Position numbers and translations under genes: made by a program. From Buddleja alternifolia (lineage: Eukaryota; Streptophyta; Magnoliopsida; Lamiales; Scrophulariaceae): a stretch of 64,000 nt of DNA. The notes under the pieces are model-generated. The model was not told where the DNA came from and ran no database searches. It saw nothing but the letters and a program-made list of their open reading frames with translations. The DNA lies in contig CM033404.1 in the NCBI GenBank assembly GCA_019426215.1, forward strand, positions 372,001-436,000, written 5' to 3'. This document shows, piece by piece, positions 53,240-63,428 of the stretch; within the stretch, counting starts at the first letter, position 1; each line of letters opens with the position of its first letter.

Positions 53240-53700
53240 ACGGCTTGTTGGCAGCCTGAGAGGTAAATTGAAAGTGAGCATTCATTGTTGCCGCTAAAGG
53301 TGTAATTTGGGTTTGTGAAAAGCCAAGACTTTTTAGGTTTGCCAAGCCAAGCCTAAATAAGCCAAGCTTTTTGGGCTTGCAAGCCTAAAAAGCTTGATCC
53401 ATTTGTCCAACGGGCCGAAAAAGCCCGGCTAATTAATTTTTTTTTTTTGAAAATATAATACATATAATAAATAATTCACAAGCCAAAAAAGCTTGACAGG
53501 TATTTTCACAAGCCAAGCCGGCCCTCTTAGCAAATAAGCCAAGTTTTTCGCAAGCCAAGCCGGCTTGGCTCGTTGGGCTTGTTTGACACCTCTAGTTGCC
53601 GCCACACACGGCTTCCACAATGACATGAAGTGAAATTTGAGAGTAACACCGTCACGAACAGGCGACTCAGACTCAATCTTCGCCAATTCTCCGTCTATCT
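53240..53700 (-). pseudogene. Short coding-like remnant around a MITE, minus strand
   Basis: Without the MITE, the minus strand from about 53700 to 53240 keeps one open frame (AKIESESPVRDGVTLKFHFM, then SLWKPCVAATMNAHFQFTSQ). There is no in-frame ATG at its beginning. It could be an upstream exon of the minus-strand remnant at 51643-52290, or chance. The family is not recognised. Confidence 0.25.
53295..53594. mobile_element. 300-bp hAT-type MITE
   Basis: The ends TAAAGGTGTAATTTGG and (reverse complement) TAGAGGTGTCAAACAAG form inverted repeats, with a perfect 8-bp target duplication GTTGCCGC at 53287-53294 and 53595-53602. The interior is full of the word CAAGCCAAG and its inverse, giving strong secondary structure. 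Confidence 0.88.
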
Positions 53701-53771
53701 CTTGGGAAATGTTTGGATGCTATACTAGAGCAATAACGTGGGAGCATTAACAATTGTAAAGCTTGCGAGAG

Positions 53772-54480
53772 TGTTTCGCGATAAAACAAATCAGAATGAG
53801 GTGGATCCGAATAATTGTTCCAAGCCCCGTGATAATCTATAATTTGAGATTATCTTTCAACTCCTACGTTTGATACGCTGGATGGTGGTTCAAGTCTTTA
53901 ATCAACTCTTGGTTATTGATTTCGAATGTAAAAACAATGAATCGAACAACTCAAGTCAAGATAAAATTAACATATCAAAGACTTAAATCTGAAAAAAGGG
54001 TAATTTATACCTCCATGGGAGCCTTCGATCGTGAGGATTACAAGCAACTATAGATACAGCAAGTCCCAATGATTCTTGATAAGTAACTACTAAATTACAC
54101 TACCGCTACTCATAAATTATGCTAAGAGCTACTCCTAAAACTAGAGTTAATTCTAAGAAAATGAAAAGGTAAAGTTATATCATTCTGATGATGCCTCTTC
54201 TCTCCGCGGCCCGTATATATTTCTATCCCATGAACCCACGTTCCTTGCCTTTGGGAACTGCTGACAACTGTTTTTTCAAAAATCTTTCATTTTTTGGCGC
54301 GTTGGGCTTCTTGCCATATTTTCCAATTGACTTCATTGGGCCCAGATCCCTGTTTTATAAAGTCTGAGTATTAATGGGTTCACTTCTTTTGTTCTTGCAC
54401 CTATTATTTCGTGCTTATAATATACTGGGCCAATTGGGCTTTTTGATTCAAAAAGCCCATTTAATTTTTAAGTGTAAACA
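53772..54480 (-). repeat. 3' LTR of the Tat-like element
   Basis: 709-bp direct repeat of 58474-59180. It contains the shared segment GGTGGATCCGAATA near its start and ends ...AAGTGTAAACA. Confidence 0.88.
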
Positions 54481-54882
54481 AATGTCCCCCTAATATACAT
54501 GAATGTTTCAAGTTTATGTGTATTAAAAGACACGTCTGTTCTCTAATAAATGCGAACGTTTCGAGTTTGTAGGTATTTTAAAGAGTACGTCTTTTTATAA
54601 AAAGATCTTTCGTATCTTTTGGCGGTTATGGAAAAATGCGCCCCCTTTTAAACTTCACCTGGGACTCGTACCGTCGTCTTTCCATCGCTCCCTCAATAAG
54701 TGTGTCTCTTTGTGATCGGATATGAAATCCCTTATAAATATTTTGAAAATTAGTTCTCGGGTTCACAATTTCTAAATCCTCTCTCTCTTCATATTCCCAA
54801 AGTAACCGCCGTTCTGCTCATTTCCCAACTATCACAGTTTACTTTGATCGTCTTCTTGTTTATCCCCACAAAGCTTTCATCA

Positions 54883-55660
54883 ATGGCCGTTCCTCAGCAT
54901 ACTGCTATCCATGACCTTGGGTTTTTAGTTCCTCGAGCGACCTCTTAGATTGCGAAGAAGCCGAGGAGTTGCTTGAAATAATTAGGGCTTCCCAAGCCCA
55001 TTACAGTGATGTTAAAGTGGCGTCCCTCGAAGCCATACATGTGGTTCCTCAATGGGCTTTTGATAGTTGGGGTCAATTGCTGAATCATCTGGCTCTTGGC
55101 CCGCAATTCGAATTGACGACGTTCGAAGGTGCCGTCTCTGATACTCCCAATATTTTTGGGACTTGGCCTGCATTGGAGGGTGATAATTCCCCTCTTTATA
55201 TGAACAGGGTGATCAATAAATTTGCTTGGACCAACATGAGCAAACCTATCAATGGGTGGATAAGCACTGTTGATGCTTTCCCATGGTTCGAGTGACTTCA
55301 ACAATTTCACTCAAAGTGGGAGGCTAATTGAATTATGGGGCTTGTTCGAATAGTCTGCTACCAGACGCTCCTTTTCGAACAGGTGATGACCGATACTTTG
55401 GCATTCTCGTGGCATCCTTCGTACAATTATTTTGTTTTGCCTCGAGGACTTCAGACAGTAACCCTCGAAGACGTAGCCCTAATTATTGGGCTATCTCCTT
55501 ATCATATTCATCATCTCGCGCTGAACTTCTTTCTATTTTCGATTTTAGAATTCCCTTGTTTAACGCCTCTTCTTCGATTCAAAGGTTGGCGATCACGACT
55601 TTCTGCTGTATTTCCATTGCTACTGCCGCTCTCGAGTATGCGACCTGCTTTGCGATAGCC
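54883..55660 (+). pseudogene. Plant mobile domain (PMD) ORF, antisense to the host retroelement
   Basis: Starts ATGGCCGTTCCTCAG (MAVPQHTAIHDLGFLVP), shifts frame by one base after about 20 codons, continues (SSDLLDCEEAEELLEIIRAS), then has a TGA where a Trp is expected at about 55295. It goes on with the PMD core LPRGLQTVTLEDVALIIGLS at about 55437-55496. The PMD family includes MAIN and MAIL1 and is found in both host genes and transposons. A TATA-like TTATAAATATTTT at about 54731 precedes the ATG by 150 bp, and a CT-rich patch lies between, so it may have had its own promoter. As read, it is not intact. Confidence 0.65.
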
Positions 55661-58393
55661 TTCGGGTGGCTTTCTTTCTTCTTCTGGCCATTGTATCCAC
55701 CCAAACGAGTGGGTGAATCTCTGCCGGCTGGTGCAAATCTTTCATATCCTTTTCCTTCTCTTCCTCGAAAATACCTATTGTAAGGCATCTGATCATTAAG
55801 CTCAGACCTCTGCCTCTTGTTCCATTCTCTCTGATATGCCGGAACCCAATCAGGGTCATTTGGGATCACCTGTAGCCTTACCAACTCATAGTGAAGAGTA
55901 TCAGCACACTGGCTACACAGTACTCTCTGCATCTTCGTCAGATTATCTACTATTCTTGCGGGGGTTTGGTAAATGACCTCACGCACTGGAGTTTCGAGTA
56001 TCTCCTTATATGATTTCTCTTCATTCTTCTGAGCCGGCATGGCCGATTCGATTTTTGACTCTTTTTCTTTCGGCTTCCCATCTTGGTCAAATTACAGGAT
56101 TCTCTTATCAATTCCTGAAAGAAGTATCACACGATTTTCATATTGTTTTGCCACAAAACGTCTGAAAATCTGGTATCGGTCAGTAGTATGCATAGTGTTC
56201 ATATGCCACCTACACATGCCCTAGAGTCCTTCGTCTTTTACCTTCGAAAATGTCAGGATCCCTTCATCTATGAGCCTGTTGAACAGTCGGTTTGCCAACT
56301 TGGCTTCTTTAGGAACTTGAGAATCAGAACATTCAGAGCTATTAAATTCCACAACATTTATATCAAAACTTAAAACAGGAAAATGATCTGCATCAATATT
56401 CATTTTTGAGTGTCAGGGAAGATAATTTCTTTCGAGTCTAATTTCTCTTGTATTAAATTTCTAAACACAATACATTCGTTCATCTCATGTGAAAAGGCAT
56501 TATGCCATTTGCAATATGGCTTTCCTTTAATTTCCATTTTTGAAGGAATCCGATGTTTTCCTTTGAATTGAATCTTTTTATTCGTCAAAAGCCAGTTAAA
56601 ATTTTTTTTGTTTTTGTTACATCAAAACTGTACCCTCTTTTTTTCGTTTATAAAGAACCATTAGCTACATAGTCTTTCTTTTTTAAGGCCCCACATTGGA
56701 ATGGAGGTCCCTTTACGAATTCCGTGAGGTCAATTTCATAGGCATCCTCGAATGCCCATGGAACTCCTATTTCGAAAGTATTAAAACCATGGTGTTTTCG
56801 TTGTCTTTCCTTTTTTAACATGTTTTCGTATCTTATGGTGCTTTCAGCTAGACTTTTAAAGTCAGAAAATACCATCCCATCGAATTTTATCCTATATTCG
56901 AAGGTCATATTCTGTTGGGCTAATTGGACAAATTCAGACTCAGGGATATTCAAATGACAATTCACCCTAGCCTTCTTGAATCGAGTTAGAAACTCTTCTA
57001 CCGATTCTCCCGTGTTTTGTCTGATTTTGGCTAGGTCACTCATTGACATGCCTGGGTCGGCTCGAGCAAAATGACTCTGGAACTGAAATTGCATTTCGTC
57101 CCACGTATGTATTGAGTTAGGTGACAAATTTGTATACCAGTTAAAGGCTGACCCTGTAAAGAAACTAGGGAATAGTCTTAACTTAAGGTAATCTTGGTCG
57201 GCCGCCGCTCGACATTAGCATGTAAACCGAGACAAGTGTTCTAGGGCCGACACGTGGTCATCTTCTGAGAATAATGTAAAATTAGGAATTTTGTAAGTTC
57301 TTGGGAAAGGAAAATTTCGATCTACCCAGTCAGGGTAAGGTTTTCCCGAAATTAACCGGTGGTTTCTTCGAAACCCAGGCCTGTACATTCTTTCGATAGC
57401 CAATTCCACTTGATTTTGAAAAGGATCCTGGACCTGTAGTCTTATATTTCCTCCCATATAATTGTTAGGCATGTACTACCCCCCAGCATATGGAACTTGA
57501 AAGTTATTCGCAGTAAAAGAGAAACTTTGATTTGCCTGAAAATCAGGCAAATTCTGATTTCCTATGTTGTAAAGGATATTCGAAGTCCCTGTATAATGTA
57601 GCCCTTGAGGTTGGTTTTGCCCCCCGGTATAAAATCCTTGGGTAAAACTAACCTTTGGTTCGAAACTTCCGATGTTAACATTCGAAGGATTATTAGTAGG
57701 CACTTGTCCTTGACCACCTGGCGGTACAGGAAAATTTTGCCTTACAAGCTGGGAATTAAATTGACTCGCGTTTGTATTTTGGAAGTTAAAAGATGTAGGA
57801 TGTGGAGTTTGGATAGCATTCATTTGATTCACTCTTGATTGTCCCCCAGGATTTTGTTGATTCACAACATTCTGTTCCTTGAGGAGTAAAGGATTCGAAG
57901 TTTGGCCAACTTCGACTTGACTATTTCGAGTTCGCACATCTCGAAGATAACCTAAAGGAATTTCGTTTGGATTTATGTGTCTAGTTCGAGTCCTAGATTC
58001 GACTGACACTAACTGAGATACTTTTTCTACCAAAATATTATGTCTACTTATTAAAGGTTCGAGTGCTAAAGCTACTTGGGTGTTTATCATATTCGAAAAA
58101 ACGTCACACGTTTGATTAAAAATTTCACCCAACTCCGTAATTACTCGAGTAACCTCTCGAGCACCAACGGCAATATCTTGCACAATTGCAGTAAATATGC
58201 GGGCAGACTCTTGAGCTAATGCTCGGTACTGATCATCGAATTCCCTTCTTTGATTTTCTCGAGCACCTGCTAAGCTTTGTTTCATGACTCGAACAAACTG
58301 TTCGCACATTTTGTCCGCTCTAACCTTATGTTTCGAAATTGGTTGAGCATCAAAATCATCACCCAAATCTTCTCTGAGAGATTCCTCTGACAT
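55579..58393 (-). pseudogene. Gag polyprotein of the Tat-like element, broken
   Basis: Begins at 58393 (MSEESLREDLGDDFDAQPIS). One frame runs to 56648 but is broken by TAG at 57476-57478 and TAA at 57215-57217. The gag domain core reads FFTGSAFNWYTNL, then DEMQFQFQSHFARAD and GESVEEFLTRFKKARV. Further frames continue with a zinc-knuckle-like YCKWHNAFSHEMNEC (about 56510) and a basic Q/R/G-rich tail (WVPAYQREWNKRQRSEL, about 55850), needing at least two frameshifts. Pol does not follow. Confidence 0.8.
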
Positions 58394-58473
58394 TATATAG
58401 AGAACAAGAATTTGTTTAAAAATCTTAAAATATCAGTTATCAAAACCAACTCCCACTGTGGTCGCCAAAAATT

Positions 58474-59180
58474 TGTTTCGCGATAAAACAAATCAGAATG
58501 TGGTGGATCCGAATAGTCGTTCCAAGCCCCGTGATAATCTATAATTTGAGATTATCTTTCAACCCCTGCGTTCGATACGCTGGATGGTGGTTCGAGTCTT
58601 TATTAACTCTTGGTTATTGATTTCGAATGTAAAAACAATGAATCGAACAACTCAAGTCAAGATAAAATTAACCTATCAAATACTTAAATCTGAAAAAAAG
58701 GTAATTTATACCTCCATAAGAGCCTTCGATCGTGAGGATTACAAGCAACTGTAGATACAGCAAATCCCAGTGACTCTTGATAAGTAACTACCAAATTACA
58801 CTACCGCTACTCCTAAATTATGCTAAGAGCTACTCCTATGACTAGAGTTAATTCTAAGAAAATGAAAACATAAAGTTTTATGATTCTGATGATGCCTCTT
58901 CTTCTCTCCGCGGCTCGTATATATTTCTGTCCCATGAACCCACGTTCCTTGCCTTTGGGAACTACTCACAATTTTTCAAAAATCTTTCATTTTTTGGCGC
59001 GTTGGGCTTCTTGCCATATCATCCAATTGACTTCATTGGGCCCGAATCCCTGTTTCATAAAGTCTGAGTATTAATGGGTTCACTTCTTCTGTTCTTGCAC
59101 CTATTATTTTGTGCTTATAATACACTGGGTCGATTGGGTTTTTTTATTCGAAAAGCCTATTTAATTTTTAAGTGTGAACA
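58474..59180 (-). repeat. 5' LTR of the Tat-like element
   Basis: 707-bp partner of 53772-54480, preceded on its inner side by the primer-site region. Confidence 0.88.
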
Positions 59181-59269
59181 GAGAGTATCAAAAAGAGCAT
59201 TATTCGATCAACAAAACTACTTCTAACTGGACTCTGAGTCTCTAAGTTCAACAAAACTAAACTACTCCC

Positions 59270-59730
59270 ATGGGGTTTAGCACCCGTGAAAGAGACCATA
59301 TAATGGAGTATTTAGTGGAATCATGTAGCACTGGTGAATTGCTAGTTGTGAGTGCCATTCAGGATTTATTTTCACATATTAAGATGGCGGATGATCAAGC
59401 AGGCGGCTTAACTAGACGTTTGAGGTCAGACGGGTGGGCCTTGCAGGTGATTGCCTGGAAAAGGTGAGTGATGGCCGTATAGGGGATCAGGAAGCCATAT
59501 TCGTGGGAGGCTATGGTTCATTGTCTCTCCCAACGGCGCTTTCTTATACTAATAAAGTTGAGGCAGATTGCATTTACTTTGCAACAGATGATGCTTGTGG
59601 GTTTAAAGAAAAGATTTATACACTTGTCATGCATAGAATGAATGCAATAGGAGATGCAACACCATTTTGCAATAGAGGATATCGTGTGCAATTGAAGCCA
59701 AGTAACAGCTGGATTCTCGAGCAAGTAGTA
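59270..59730 (+). pseudogene. DUF295 (F-box-associated) gene remnant
   Basis: A frame starting at 59270 reads REREHIMEYLVES-like sequence and GELLVVSAIQDLF, then breaks by a frameshift at about 59440-59466. It continues in another frame with KVSDGRIGDQEAIFVGGYGS, SLPTALSYTNKVEADCIYFA and a TDD. The order YLVESC-GELL, GDQAIF-GG-SLSLP, CIYF-TDD is the DUF295 pattern of plant F-box/KIB proteins. No F-box was found upstream, because the Tat-like retroelement ends only 85 bp before. It is a fragment of a normally about 400-aa protein. Confidence 0.55.
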
Positions 59731-60914
59731 TTTGTACATCATTTCTTTTTTATGGTCTTTTGTTTTCTCAATATTTCAGTTCAACTACTGTACAATGACT
59801 ATGGAATTTTCTGGTAATTTGTAAAACGTAATTCAGATACATTTTCTTTGGTTTAATTGGTTGGGGGTAGAATTGCAGGAGTTATGTATGTACATGAACC
59901 AAATAGCAAGTTGCACCTAGAGTTAACCAAGCAACGTACGTGCTGATTGCTTATCTACCATTGTATCACCGTATGTGTTTAGATTTAAACACGATCTTCC
60001 GCATTTCCTTTCACTTGAATTGGTAATTTTGATTAATCTATATCTATTTATATCTATATCTATCATCATCATATACTAAATATGTGGATCTTGAAAGTGT
60101 TTCTTCCAATTGTGAAATTATAATTATCCCCTATATTAATTATTATACATGGTTAATTATTTATATTCTTATTATTACATTTATATTTATTTACTTAATT
60201 ATTAATTATTAATGATTAATTATTAATTAATTAATTAACTATACTAAAAGTGTGGATCTTGGAATTGTTTCTTCCAATTGTGAAGTTACGATTGTACCCT
60301 AAATTTAATTATAAATGGTTAATTATTTATTTTCTTTTATTAAATATAAATGGTTAATTATTTATATATTTGAATACTCTAAACTTCTATGGAAATATCA
60401 ATGGTCTCTCATTATATTGCTTGATTATTTGTTAGTTTTATGAACTTCCTTGAGACATTCAAAGCCCCAAGGATCCCTCCGAATTTATTTAATGGATTAA
60501 TTGCAATTAAATTTGACGAATATTAGACTATTTTATCTTCCGGGTGCATTTCGTGGACAATTGTTAGAGGTTACCCCATGATGGAAGAAAAAGAATGATG
60601 GTTCAAAAACATGTCCTGCTCCAACAATGAGGTGCACATGTCCACCTCACATGCCCAACAAAAACAACACACGCACGTCACATTTGCTCTTAAATGATAA
60701 CACTTGAAATGCACATGCTCCACAATCCAGCCAAAATCCACTAAAAAATTGGCCTGAAGATGAAATTGTAACATAAAATAAATTTTAGGGTCGATAGCAT
60801 AACATTTGATACTTTAAGGACCAGAGTGATACAATGGTGAAACTTCTGAGGCTATTAGTGACATTTACACATTTGTTATTCATTCTAAAAACTTCGAGTT
60901 CATATGAATTTTTT
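59731..60914. other. AT-rich spacer with a degenerate tandem duplication
   Basis: The sequence ATACTAAATATGTGGATCTTG near 60073 recurs as ATACTAAAAGTGTGGATCTTG near 60241, each followed by TTTCTTCCAATTGTGAA and GGTTAATTATTTAT. The unit is about 168 bp. It may derive from a Helitron-like element, but no CTRR end was verified. No genes seen. Confidence 0.45.
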
Positions 60915-62071
60915 TAGGGGTTATTGCAAATTACCCCTCTGTGTTAATTCGAAAACGCTAAAAGCCCCCCTCTATTAAATCAATATGCAAAAAGACCAAT
61001 CTGTTAAATTTTAATTAGCTCACTTGCCATTTCCGTCTGTCAGACTTAACAACGTTATTTTGTGACGTAAAAATCCTGTTATACCCTTCTATTTTACAAA
61101 TTTTAATTTTTAAGGCTTAAAATCTTAACCGTTGGATCTAAATTATATCTAGACATTATTAACCGTTGGATATTATCAATTTAGATTAAAATGAATGGCC
61201 CAGATTTTAAGTTACTTTTTACCCCAAAATCAATCCAAATTTTCAAAAAATATCAAGCTATTTATTTTGAGATCAATGGACCATATTTTTTTAAAAAAAA
61301 ATTCCAAATCATTATTCATCAGATCCACTGTTCATATTTTTCCAAAATCAACAACAAAATCAGAACTTAATTCACAATTTGAAAAATTAGAAAAAGTACA
61401 AAAAATTCAAAAAATGAGAAAGAAAAAAAAAAGTGGATCTGGTGGTTCCCGATGGTCCGATGGTAGACGAATCAAGGCTGAGACGACTGAACCACGATGG
61501 TGGGTCTAGATGACGGCGAGTTGGAATAACAAATGGTGTGGTGGGTTAGAGAAAGGGAGAAGAAGAAGGAGAGAGAGGGGAAAAAGAAAGTGGCGCCGTC
61601 GACTGCTTGGGGTGGGGTGGGTCACGGCGGCCGTGGGAGGGGTGGAGTGGGGGCTGGGTAAGGATTGGGGGTTCAGCACTGTTACGGGAGGGGTGAGAAG
61701 GAAGGTGATGAACTGGGAAGAAAAGAAAGGGAAAAAAAGGGAGAAAAAAAAAGGGAAAAGAGAGAGAAAGAAAAAGAAAAATAAAAAGAGAGAACATTTT
61801 GATTAAATGATTGGATTTGGATTTGGGTCATCCAAATCCAATATACCCAGTCCAAATGGATTATATCCTACCCATATTTAATTAATTTATTTACTTTTAT
61901 TCAAATTAGAGGGTTAAAATTATCTTTTAAGGAATAAAAATAAACCCAGTATCAGTACTCGCGTGTATATCAAACCCAGTTAATTATTGACAGATCAGGG
62001 GTTTTGTGCAGGGTTAAATGAAATATGGGGTTTTTTTTGCATATTGATTTAACATATGGGGGCTTTTAGGG
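60915..62071. mobile_element. Mutator-like non-autonomous element, right end missing
   Basis: The left end AGGGGTTATTGCAAATTACC is followed by CTAAAAGCCCCCCTC and TTAAATCAATATGCAAAAA. The inverse of the last part (TTTTTGCATATTGATTTAA then GGGGGCTTTTAG) is found at about 62030-62071. The outer about 40 bases expected on the right are absent, and Athila pol sequence starts instead. The interior (about 61430-61800) is G/A-rich with a lysine/arginine-coding low-complexity frame, like a captured gene piece. Confidence 0.6.
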
Positions 62072-63428
62072 TTATGGAGGGATTGCCAATTAATGAGACC
62101 TTTCCAGAAGAACGGTTGATGGGGATATCACACGATATACCATGGTATGCTGACTACGTGAATTACCTGGTGAGTGACATTCTTCCTCCAGATTTAAGTT
62201 ATCACCAAAAGAAGAAGTTCTTGGCAGAAGTAAAACACTACTATTGGGAAGAGCCTCTTCTTTACAAAGAATGTGGGGATGGTGTCATTCGTCGTTGTGT
62301 GCCAGTTGATGAGATTCAAAGTATCTTGGAGCATTGTCATTCCTTGGAATGTGGGGGTCATAATAGTACCTCAAAGACGGTAGCTAAGGTTTGGCAATCC
62401 GGATTTTATTGGCCAACAATGTATCAAGACGCAAGGGTTTTTGTCATATCATGTGATCGTTGTCAAAGGACTGGGAACATCTCTCGCCGTAATGAGATGC
62501 CTCTCCAACCTATATTGGTTGTGGAGTTGTTTGATATATGGGGAATGGACTTCATGGGACCATTTCCCTCGTCCTATGGCAACAAATATATCTTGGTTGG
62601 AGTCGATTATGTATCGAAATGGGTTGAAGCTATAGCAACACGACTAATGATGCTCGCATGGTGACAAAGTTCTTAAAAAAGTATGTTTTCTCGAGATTTG
62701 GAGTACCGAGGGCAATTATCAATGATGGAGGAGCTTACTTTTGCAACCGACAAGTGGAGAATTTATTGAAAAAGTATGGGGTTACTCAAAAGGTGGCAAC
62801 TCCTTATCACCCTCAGACGAGTGGTCAGGTTGAAATTTCTAATCGTGAACTCAAGCATATCTTGGAAAAGACCGTTGATAGTTCACGTAAGGATTGGGCT
62901 AATAAACTAGATGATGCACTATGGGCATACAGAACAGCTTACAAAACTCCCTTTGGTATGTCACCATATCGGTTAGTATACGGGAAAGCTTGTCATCTTC
63001 CCGTGGAACTCGAACATAAAGCATATTGGGCAACACGAGCATTAAATTTGGACTTAAAAGCAGCGGGAATGAGTAGATTGCTGCAATTGAGTGAACTTGA
63101 TGAGTTCCGGTTGAATGCTTACGAGAGTGCACGAATTTACAAGGAAAAAACTAAAAGATGGCATGACAAGTGCATTTAACCGAAAGAGTTTCAAGTGGGT
63201 CAAAAAGTTTTGCTCTTTAATTCCCGTCTTCGACTTTTTTCGGGGAAGCTTAAGTCTAGATGGTCGGGACCATTTGAAGTTGTCAAAGTTCATTCTCATG
63301 GAGCGGTTGATATCGTACGAGAAGGATCCGGTGTATTTAAAGTGAATGGGCAACGGTTAAAGCTATACTTTGAAGGCAAAAATATTCCTCGAGGGGAAAC
63401 GATTTCCCTCGCTGACCCTCAACAATGA
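62072..63428 (+). pseudogene. Athila-type Ty3/Gypsy integrase fragment
   Basis: The 3' part of a pol gene. It has the HHCC zinc finger ([16 protein letters not shown], then CDRCQRTG), the DDE core ([36 protein letters not shown]), the [20 protein letters not shown] motif and the end module [21 protein letters not shown] one-base deletion near 62644 breaks the frame between ATR and NDARMVTKF, and an in-frame TAA replaces a Lys codon at about 63177. RT and RNase H are not in the window. The 5' side ends abruptly at the Mutator-like element. Clade assignment is by motif recognition. Confidence 0.85.

Larger units (their letters stand above)
53772..59180 (-). mobile_element. Non-autonomous Ty3/Gypsy (Tat-like) retrotransposon with antisense PMD ORF
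   Basis: 5409 bp. LTRs of 709 bp (53772-54480) and 707 bp (58474-59180) start TGTTTCGCGATAAAAC and end AAGTGT-AACA. The target duplication GAGAG lies at 53767-53771 and 59181-59185. The primer-site region after the 5' (right) LTR reads TGGCGACCACAGTGGGAG on the minus strand, resembling the Arg-type sites of Tat/Ogre elements. A G-rich TTAGGGGGACATT abuts the 3' LTR. The minus strand carries gag only, with no protease, RT or integrase. The plus strand carries a plant-mobile-domain frame between gag and the 3' LTR. The LTRs differ more than those of the chromovirus, so this is older. Tat assignment is inferred from the primer site, gag type and antisense ORF. Confidence 0.85.

Noticed and set aside
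53429..53686. 85-codon minus-strand frame as one gene
   Set aside because: About half of it is MITE interior; only the outer part is considered as a remnant.
61510..61806. 98-codon Lys/Arg-rich frame as a gene
   Set aside because: Low-complexity GA-rich DNA inside a truncated transposon.
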